Origin: Shewanella mangrovisoli
GTDB taxonomy: Bacteria > Pseudomonadota > Gammaproteobacteria > Enterobacterales > Shewanellaceae
Direction of reading: 5' to 3'
Assembly (NCBI RefSeq): GCF_019457635.1
Contig: NZ_CP080412.1
Span: forward strand, 3,162,001-3,226,000
Length of the DNA: 64,000 nucleotides
Shown here: piece by piece, positions 57,720 to 64,000 of the stretch
Layout: each line of letters opens with the position of its first letter
Position numbering within the stretch: position 1 is the stretch's first letter
Position numbers and translations under genes: made by a program
The notes under the pieces: model-generated
The model's input: only the letters and a program-made list of their open reading frames with translations
Told to the model about the DNA's origin: nothing
Database searches by the model: none

Positions 57720-58544
57720 ATGGAGGCTTTACGCCAACGTATTGAGGCCGCATTTGAAGCGCGTGCCGACATCACACCAAGCACTGTTGACGCCAGCGTG
57801 CGTAACGATGTGCAAAATGTCATCAATATGCTCGATAAAGGTGAACTACGCGTCGCCGAGAAAATCGATGGCCAATGGCATGTACATCAATGGTTGAAGA
57901 AGGCGGTATTACTGTCATTCCGTATTTTCGATAACGCCGTTATCGATGGTGCCGAAACCAAATATTTCGATAAAGTACCGTTAAAGTTCGCCGAATATGA
58001 CGAAGCCCGCTTTAAAGCCGAAGCCATTCGTGTGGTGCCATCGGCAACCGTACGTAAGGGCTCTTTTATCGGTAAAAACACTGTATTGATGCCCTCTTAC
58101 GTGAACCTAGGTGCCTACGTTGACGAAGGCACTATGGTTGACACTTGGGCCACCGTTGGCTCATGTGCGCAAATCGGTAAGAACGTGCACTTATCTGGCG
58201 GTGTTGGCATCGGTGGCGTACTCGAGCCGCTGCAAGCGGGCCCTACCATTATCGAAGACAACTGCTTTATCGGCGCACGCTCAGAAATCGTTGAAGGCGT
58301 TGTGGTTGAAGAAGGCTCAGTGATTTCCATGGGCGTTTATATCGGCCAAAGTACCCGTATTTATGACCGTGAAACGGGCGAAATTCACTACGGCCGTGTA
58401 CCAGCTGGCTCAGTCGTGGTATCGGGTAACCTGCCATCGGCTTGCGGTAAATACAGCCTATACGCTGCCATCATTGTGAAAAAAGTGGATGCGAAAACCC
58501 GCGGCAAAGTGGGTATCAACGAACTGTTACGTATCGTCGATTAA
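57720..58544 (+). CDS. dapD: 2,3,4,5-tetrahydropyridine-2,6-dicarboxylate N-succinyltransferase
   Basis: A 274-residue trimeric enzyme of lysine and diaminopimelate synthesis. It has an N-terminal helical region, then a left-handed beta-helix of hexapeptide repeats (about 105-235) with [24 protein letters not shown], and a short C-terminal tail. Downstream of glnD and probably co-transcribed, with GGGAGA before the ATG. It ends at a strong terminator. Confidence 0.96.
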
Positions 58545-58570
58545 GCGAAATTCACGCTGTACACAATACC

Positions 58571-58600
58571 AAAATGCCAAGCTAGTGCTTGGCATTTTTT
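58571..58600 (+). terminator. Intrinsic terminator after dapD
   Basis: AAAATGCCAAGC (58571-58582) pairs with GCTTGGCATTTT (58587-58598) around a TAGT loop, then a T run. Confidence 0.92.
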
Positions 58601-58765
58601 ATGGAAAAAGCACGCCCTATGGGCTCAAAGACACATCAAGTTACACAGAGAAACACTCTGTTCCCAACCCCACATTTAGATACACTTCTGTGGCCAAATC
58701 CCTCTGCAAGGCCCGCAAAAACAGACTTTACTCAAAGTGTCTACTCACCCGACAAGGAGCTAAAG

Positions 58766-59119
58766 ATGAAATCAACATTGGTAAAATTGGGCGGAGTCGC
58801 CCTACTCTGCACCTTAGGAATGGGCTCAAACGCTTTTGCCGCCATGGACCCTCAGTTAGAAAATACCTTAGTGGCGGTTTGTAAGGCTGGAGCCAGTAAT
58901 AACCTGATCTCGTTTAGCAACACTATGCAGGAATATCGCATCAACCAAGGCCGAATATTCCCCCGCTTAGTCTGTAACGGCGAAAGCTTCCATCAGTTCG
59001 CCCTCAGCCAAGGCGCCGACAAAACCGCCAAACGCATAGGCCGTTATGTACAAGGTACCGTGACGATTAAAGATATCGCACAAAATCCAGTGGATGAGGT
59101 TTATGCCGTTAATTTTTAA
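58766..59119 (+). CDS. Small secreted DUF3718 protein
   Basis: A protein of 117 residues. The start at 58766 has AAGGAG seven bases upstream and opens a clean signal peptide (MKSTLVKLGGVALLCTLGMGSNAFA, cleaved after AFA). The mature part of about 92 residues has two cysteines (VAVCKAG and LVCNGES), which could form one disulfide in the periplasm. I recognise it as the DUF3718 family, found in Shewanella and relatives, with no known function. It has its own terminator and is monocistronic. Confidence 0.8.
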   Translation: MKSTLVKLGGVALLCTLGMGSNAFAAMDPQLENTLVAVCKAGASNNLISFSNTMQEYRINQGRIFPRLVCNGESFHQFALSQGADKTAKRIGRYVQGTVTIKDIAQNPVDEVYAVNF

Positions 59120-59142
59120 CTCAATACGATTGCCAATATTAG

Positions 59143-59165
59143 GGCGTCTAACTGACGCCTTTTTA
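59143..59165 (+). terminator. Intrinsic terminator after the DUF3718 gene
   Basis: GGCGTC (59143-59148), loop TAACT, GACGCC (59154-59159), then five T. Confidence 0.8.
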
Positions 59166-59193
59166 TTGCCATAAATACTTAGGCTTAAACATG

Positions 59194-61122
59194 TTAAATT
59201 AAACGCTCAACCTCTTGGCGCTCCTTATTGGCCATAGCAATGGTTCGCCAGCCAATAATCCCTATCGCATGCTGCGCTTTATTCACCACGACCAAAAACT
59301 CAGTATCCATTTGATTCAGCAGCTGCAATGCATCTTCTGAAGTGGCGACATCGCTAATCAAAGGCACCGAGTGCTCCATGATTTGATGGGCTTTTTTACG
59401 CAGGAACGCCCTGTCATGTTCTCGCTCCGCCGCCGTACCAATCAGAGGGCTGAGCCAATAATCGAGTAAACGCTGAGTGATCACACCGATGATCTTATGA
59501 TGCTCATTGAGCACCACGGCCACTTTAGCATGGGCCGCGGTTAATAAGCGTTTAATATCGGCAAGTTCGTGGTCTAGGGTCACAGACACCACAGGATCCA
59601 ATACCGCTGAACCGATATGGTCACTAATACTCAGTTCACGATTGATTAAAATCTCGAGGCAAGTATCGACGATTTCAGAGTCGAATAAAGTGCCTCTGCC
59701 CGCCTTTAAGACCTCGGTCATTTTAGCGAGTCCCAAAGAGGGACGGTAAGGACGGTGAGATAGGATGGAGTCAGCCACATCGGCAACGGCAATGATCTTA
59801 GCCTCATAAAGAATCGCTTTATCCTTCAAACCTAAGGGATAACCCGAACCATCGAGTCGCTCATGATGCTGCAAAATCATCTGCTTAATCGGCCATGGGA
59901 ACTCCACATCCTCAACAATCTCTGCCCCATGCAACGGATGGGTTTGGATTAATGCGTACTCTTCTTTGGATAATTTGGAAGGCTTAGTCAAAATCTGCGA
60001 CGGTATCGCAAGCTTACCAATATCGTGCACCAGTGCGCCGATTTTTAGCCCCTCTAAACGCTGCGGCTCAAGTCCGAGTTTCTCACCAATCAAGTAGCTT
60101 AATTGTGCCACCGACTTTTGGTGCCCTGCGGTATAGGCATCCTTAAGTTCTAACGCCTCAGAAATCGCGCTGATAAGCTGAGTTAAAGATTGGGATAACT
60201 GCTCTTTTTGCGCCTTGATGATTTTGGACTGGCGAGACACCGCCCTTAAACTTCGTGGAAGCTCAATCGAGTGCCACAAAATACTGGCAAAGGTCAATAA
60301 GGAACGAGCATCGTTACGGCTATAGGGCTCATCGCGCCCCACCACACACACTATCCCCACTAAGCGATTATGGAAAATCATAGGCACTGCGAGATAGCGC
60401 TCGCCCAGCAGTAAGCGGTCAAACAGGAGATTATCGGAGCGATTGCTCTCTAACTTATTCTGAATAATGGGTTTGTAGTCTTTGACGCATTCTTGCCAGA
60501 GCTGGCTTTCAAGCTCAGAGGCTTGGGTGTTTTCCTCCACAAACTCGGCTTGGTTAACCTTAGGCGCAGGATAGTGAGAGCGGGCCGCTAAGGTGAGGAA
60601 CTTGGATTTATCATTATGCAGCAGGATAAAGCCATACTGACTGTCCATCAACGCAATCGCCTTGGCGACCGCCACTTTAAACACCTCTTCCTGCGGCGAT
60701 TGGATCACATCGTCAATATGTTGTAACCAAGCATCACTCGCTTGGATAGCCCGGCGATAATCGGAATGCAGGCCCTTAATCGGCAATTCTTCATAGTTAA
60801 TATCAGCAAGGATAAGTTGCCATCCCAGCTCAGGAATAACATATAGGGCAAAATGCACTCGCCTGCCCTGATTATCCCTCAGCACCAGCCCGATGTAGTT
60901 ATCAGTGCGTTGAAGTATATCGCCGCAAAGTTTGGCATTAAACTCATCGAATAACTGGCAGATGGGTTGATTGATGATTTGCGCAGCCGAACGTTGGCAC
61001 CTTTCGTAAAATGCCCGGCTCATGCACTGCACTCGAAACTGGCGGTCAAGCCGTGCCCAAGAAAGAGGTAAATCCTCAGGCAGGTCTTTAATTCCAATAA
61101 TGAGACTACGGCTCATAGACAT
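59194..61122 (-). CDS. HD-GYP domain protein with PAS-like, GAF and CBS domains
   Basis: About 642 residues from the ATG at 61122, which lies six bases after GGAAGGGG (a second ATG is two codons later). Domains in order: a PAS-like sensor (about 15-115), a GAF-like sensor (about 135-285), an HD-GYP phosphodiesterase (about 310-475) and two CBS repeats (about 490-635). The HD-GYP core is intact: ALVHDIGKLAIP, HPLHGAEIVEDV and HHERLDGSGYPLGLK. It should degrade cyclic di-GMP, opposing the diguanylate cyclase at 33168. The CBS pair suggests adenosine nucleotide sensing. No membrane segment is seen. Confidence 0.88.
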   Translation of the reverse strand: MSMSRSLIIGIKDLPEDLPLSWARLDRQFRVQCMSRAFYERCQRSAAQIINQPICQLFDEFNAKLCGDILQRTDNYIGLVLRDNQGRRVHFALYVIPELGWQLILADINYEELPIKGLHSDYRRAIQASDAWLQHIDDVIQSPQEEVFKVAVAKAIALMDSQYGFILLHNDKSKFLTLAARSHYPAPKVNQAEFVEENTQASELESQLWQECVKDYKPIIQNKLESNRSDNLLFDRLLLGERYLAVPMIFHNRLVGIVCVVGRDEPYSRNDARSLLTFASILWHSIELPRSLRAVSRQSKIIKAQKEQLSQSLTQLISAISEALELKDAYTAGHQKSVAQLSYLIGEKLGLEPQRLEGLKIGALVHDIGKLAIPSQILTKPSKLSKEEYALIQTHPLHGAEIVEDVEFPWPIKQMILQHHERLDGSGYPLGLKDKAILYEAKIIAVADVADSILSHRPYRPSLGLAKMTEVLKAGRGTLFDSEIVDTCLEILINRELSISDHIGSAVLDPVVSVTLDHELADIKRLLTAAHAKVAVVLNEHHKIIGVITQRLLDYWLSPLIGTAAEREHDRAFLRKKAHQIMEHSVPLISDVATSEDALQLLNQMDTEFLVVVNKAQHAIGIIGWRTIAMANKERQEVERLI

Positions 61123-61307
61123 CAAACACCCCTTCCATGAGTAATACACTTTGAATGGCATACATTTCAAAGTGTCATGTTACTAGATGATCATGCCTTA
61201 AATATTGCAATTAAACATACTGATAGCAAGCGCAGTGCCTTGGCTTAATCCTAAAGTCTTAACAGACAAGCAGTTAAAGCCTACTTGCCTGTCACTTTTA
61301 ACTGATG

Positions 61308-62183
61308 TTAAAACACTATGGTTTTATTGCCGTAAACCACCACTTGCTCATTTAGCACGAGTTGTAACGCCTTACTGAGAACGCTTTTTTCGACATCACG
61401 CCCCGCTTTGGCCATTTCAAGCGCGCTGTAACTGTGATCGACGGGGATCACGTCCTGCTTAATGATCGGCCCTTCATCGAGGCAATTATTCACAAAATGC
61501 GCTGTCGCACCGATGATTTTTACCCCTCGCTCCCATGCTTGGCGGTAAGGTGCGGCACCGATAAATGCGGGTAAGAACGAATGATGGATATTGATGATAC
61601 GGTTTGGATATTCGGCAACGAAATCCGGCGTCAGCACTCGCATATATTTAGCGAGCACCAGATAATCGGGCGCATATTGCGACACAGCGGCCAATAACGC
61701 CTGCTCATGCTGAATTCTGTCGAGCCCTTCGTGACTCACGAGGTGAAAAGGAATATCAAATTTTTCAACCAATTCCCTTAACACATCATGGTTGCCCACC
61801 ACGGCTGCTATCTCAACATTCAAGCCGCCATAGTAGGCCTTCATCAGCAAATCGCCCAAACAATGGGCCTCTTTCGTGACTAATACGACGATGCGCTTCT
61901 TGCCCGCGCTGACCAAGGTCATATGATTTTGGGCGGGTAACACCTCACGCAGGTCCTGCAGTAATTGCTCGCTATTAAAGTGCCCTTCGAGCTCAGTACG
62001 CATAAAAAATCGCCCCTGAGCATTATCCACAAACTCACTGTTTTTAATGATGTTAAGCTGATGATTAAAGCAAACACTGGTGATTTTGGCGATTAGCCCT
62101 TGGGCATCGGCGCAATCTGTCATCAGGATTTTACGTGCTAAGGCGGGTTGTGCGTTCGATACTATTTCATGCTGTGACTGCAA
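61308..62183 (-). CDS. purU: Formyltetrahydrofolate deformylase
   Basis: A protein of about 291 residues that releases formate from 10-formyltetrahydrofolate, balancing one-carbon pools. It has an N-terminal ACT domain and a C-terminal formyl hydrolase domain with ILVTKEAHCLGDLLMKAYYGG-type conservation, NIHHSFLPAFIGA and the catalytic ATAHFVNNCLDEGPII. The probable start is TTG at 62183: AGGAG lies seven bases before it, and homology to E. coli PurU begins shortly after. Longer ATG readings (62210, 62234) put that ribosome site inside the gene. Confidence 0.93.
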   Translation of the reverse strand: MQSQHEIVSNAQPALARKILMTDCADAQGLIAKITSVCFNHQLNIIKNSEFVDNAQGRFFMRTELEGHFNSEQLLQDLREVLPAQNHMTLVSAGKKRIVVLVTKEAHCLGDLLMKAYYGGLNVEIAAVVGNHDVLRELVEKFDIPFHLVSHEGLDRIQHEQALLAAVSQYAPDYLVLAKYMRVLTPDFVAEYPNRIINIHHSFLPAFIGAAPYRQAWERGVKIIGATAHFVNNCLDEGPIIKQDVIPVDHSYSALEMAKAGRDVEKSVLSKALQLVLNEQVVVYGNKTIVF

Positions 62184-62339
62184 AATCTGATCTCCTCTAT
62201 GGTCCCTCATTCGAGTGTGCCATAGCCAATCCACTCACACAGCATGAAAAGCTTATTTTTTGTGATAAAAAGTGAATTTGTTGTGAGTTAACTTTATTAA
62301 ACACAATAAAGCAGCGATTAATTTCAACAAGATGCAATA

Positions 62340-63821
62340 TCAGCGCCGAGTATCTAAATAACGCTGCAAGACTTTGCGTAGGGTTTCGGCTTTGGTGCCA
62401 TACACCACTTGTACGCCTTTGCCCATCACAATCACGCCCTTAGCACCGAGCTGGCTGAGTCGCACTTTATTGACGAGTTCTGGGCTGTGAACACTCAAGC
62501 GTAAACGGGTGAGACAAGCATTGAGCTCGACAATATTCTCGCGACCGCCCAATGCCGCAATGATGGCTCTTAAACTCTCTTTGGCGCCATGGGGTTCATC
62601 GGGTTCGAGTCGTCCTGGCGTCTTTAAATTAAATGCCAGAATACTGCCCCTAAACAACAGGTAATAAGTCACCGCCGTCAGCGGCCCTAAGAATACAAAC
62701 CAGCCCGTATTGCGCGACAGCGAAAACAGCAGTGTGAAATCCACCAGCCCATGGGAAAACACAATACTGTGGTGAATATCGAGCATGATGCAGACAAAAT
62801 ATGCCAGCCCCGACAGCAGCACATGGATAAGAAACAAAAAAGGCGCCACAAACATAAAGGCGAACTCGATAGGCTCTGTGACTCCGGTCAGCCAACTGGC
62901 CGCCGCCGCGGAAAGCATAATACCCGCGACCCGATTACGCTCCGAGGGATCGGCGCAGCGCCAAATAGCCAGTGCAGCTGCGGGAAGTCCCCACATTTTA
63001 ATCAAATAACCGCCCGCTAAATTCCCCGCCTGCGGATCGCCCGCTAAATAACGCGCAACTTCCCCCCGAACCACTTCCGAATTCTGTAACTGGTATTGGC
63101 CGACTTCTAAATAAAAAGGCGCATTCCAGATATGATGTAAACCGAGGGGTATGAGTAAACGTTCGAGCGCGCCATAGACCCCAAAGGCAATGGCCGGTTT
63201 TTGGTAAACCGCCCAGTCGGACACCCTCTCGATGAGCAGAGATAACGGCGGCCACACATGGGCAAGGATATAACCTAAGCCCATCGCCAACGGAATGATC
63301 AATAAAGAGGCGCTGCGCCGTCCCTCGAAAAAGGAGAAAATCGCTGGCAGACGAATATATTGGCTCCAGCGCACGGCAAAGCAAGTCACACCACCAATCA
63401 ACATGCCGCCGGCTATCCCAGTATCTAAGGTTTCCATGCCGAGTAGTAATTGGGTCGGCAGCTGGTAGAGATCCGCTAATGCGGCTAAGGTGGCCGTCAT
63501 CACCCCATAACCAAATACGGCAGTAAAAGCGGCGATGCCCTGATCGCGGCAGAACCCTATCGCCACCGCCACCGCGAACAAAATGGGCATGATGGCGAAA
63601 ATCAGCTTACCAACCGCCAGCATTAATACGGTTAGCACCTCGGGCATAAAAGGGATGGGACTCACGGTTAAGCCCAGCATCACACCCGCTGCGGGTAAAA
63701 TCGCGATCGGAATTAACAGCGCCTGACTTAAGCGCTGGGCAAATTTAAACCACTGCTGAGTAACGAAATGACCTAAGCGGCGCGTTCGGATTTGACGATT
63801 TGATTCCAGCTTTCCAGCCAT
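62340..63821 (-). CDS. PTS glucose/N-acetylglucosamine-type EIICB component
   Basis: A 493-residue sugar transporter with an N-terminal EIIC membrane domain (about 20-395, roughly ten hydrophobic segments, signature LTGVTEPIEFAFMF) and a C-terminal EIIB domain (about 415-490) with the phosphorylated cysteine in ELNACLTRLRLSV. No EIIA domain is attached and none is encoded nearby, so it must borrow one. The sugar is not clear. The annotated start lies inside the upstream flavodoxin gene, a 49-base overlap; a shorter start is possible but no good ATG follows. Confidence 0.85.
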   Translation of the reverse strand: MAGKLESNRQIRTRRLGHFVTQQWFKFAQRLSQALLIPIAILPAAGVMLGLTVSPIPFMPEVLTVLMLAVGKLIFAIMPILFAVAVAIGFCRDQGIAAFTAVFGYGVMTATLAALADLYQLPTQLLLGMETLDTGIAGGMLIGGVTCFAVRWSQYIRLPAIFSFFEGRRSASLLIIPLAMGLGYILAHVWPPLSLLIERVSDWAVYQKPAIAFGVYGALERLLIPLGLHHIWNAPFYLEVGQYQLQNSEVVRGEVARYLAGDPQAGNLAGGYLIKMWGLPAAALAIWRCADPSERNRVAGIMLSAAAASWLTGVTEPIEFAFMFVAPFLFLIHVLLSGLAYFVCIMLDIHHSIVFSHGLVDFTLLFSLSRNTGWFVFLGPLTAVTYYLLFRGSILAFNLKTPGRLEPDEPHGAKESLRAIIAALGGRENIVELNACLTRLRLSVHSPELVNKVRLSQLGAKGVIVMGKGVQVVYGTKAETLRKVLQRYLDTRR

Positions 63822-64000
63822 TTTATCGCTTCGACCTCGGGTTCCATGGTTTCACAGGCATCAATTTCTAGACGCGCCACAACGGGTTTAGCGCCTAACT
63901 CGCTGAGCAATTCATCTACCGATTTACCCGCACCGCAAAAGGTATCGTAACTCGAATCACCAAGTGCGATTACGCTGTATTTCAGCTCGGGCAGATAAGG
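63773..64000 (-). CDS. MioC-like flavodoxin, 3' part cut by the window edge
   Basis: An open frame of 75 codons runs in from the right edge to a TAG at 63773-63775. It encodes the C-terminal half of a flavodoxin domain: KYSVIALGDSSYDTFCGAG, where the ALGDSSYDTFCG segment is the flavin-binding loop, then EWLESW-like KWLESWNQ. It resembles MioC and other short-chain flavodoxins that donate electrons in the cytoplasm. It overlaps the EIICB gene by 49 bases, so the two are probably co-transcribed. The start lies outside the window. Confidence 0.75.
   Translation of the reverse strand, partial: PYLPELKYSVIALGDSSYDTFCGAGKSVDELLSELGAKPVVARLEIDACETMEPEVEAIKWLESWNQIVKSERAA

Overview
The window looks like chromosomal DNA from a Shewanella close to S. 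oneidensis. This rests on protein sequences recognised from memory, not on a database search. The supporting features are an OmcA/MtrC-type decaheme lipoprotein, an orphan NapF ferredoxin, a PhhAB/TyrR aromatic amino acid cluster, and the conserved rpsB-to-dnaE block in the gammaproteobacterial order. It is gene-dense. I found no tRNA, rRNA, insertion sequence, prophage or CRISPR array.

Layout. 1-2900: mmsA and atoB (branched-chain amino acid and acyl-CoA catabolism). 3250-5560: metA behind a small lipoprotein gene that carries MetJ-like boxes, with a divergent short-chain dehydrogenase. 5650-7370: ompW behind a perfect FNR-type box, and a nucleotidyltransferase-like protein. 7470-12580: phenylalanine/tyrosine catabolism (phhA, phhB, tyrR, fumarylacetoacetate hydrolase, maiA), all on the minus strand. 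12900-17050: galU-galE, napF, a bactofilin and a LysR regulator. 17475-19763: the decaheme cytochrome. 19860-28780: a DUF2982 protein, ElyC-like protein, fructokinase-like ROK kinase, cysQ, an odd RmlD-like protein with a 15-bp tandem repeat, a PHP phosphatase and a SWIM/SNF2 helicase. 28960-34060: a DUF885 protein, a CPA2 antiporter and a diguanylate cyclase.

34100-53941 on the minus strand is tilS, then (read upstream) dnaE, rnhB, lpxB, lpxA, fabZ, lpxD, skp, bamA, rseP, dxr, cdsA, uppS, frr, pyrH, tsf and rpsB. Transcription runs from rpsB towards dnaE and tilS. It links translation factors, isoprenoid and phospholipid precursors, lipid A synthesis, outer membrane assembly and replication. 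map, glnD and dapD diverge from rpsB. The right end holds a DUF3718 secreted protein, an HD-GYP/CBS protein, purU (probable TTG start), a PTS IICB protein and the 3' part of a MioC-like flavodoxin cut by the window edge.

The best leads are regulatory. A near-identical 16-bp palindrome lies before atoB and tyrR, with a weaker copy before phhA, which suggests one regulator over both acyl-CoA and aromatic amino acid catabolism. Others are MetJ-like boxes before a lipoprotein-metA unit, hairpins in several gaps of the rpsB operon, and the repeat insertion in the RmlD-like protein. I saw no clearly new multi-gene system; most of the window is conserved core genome.
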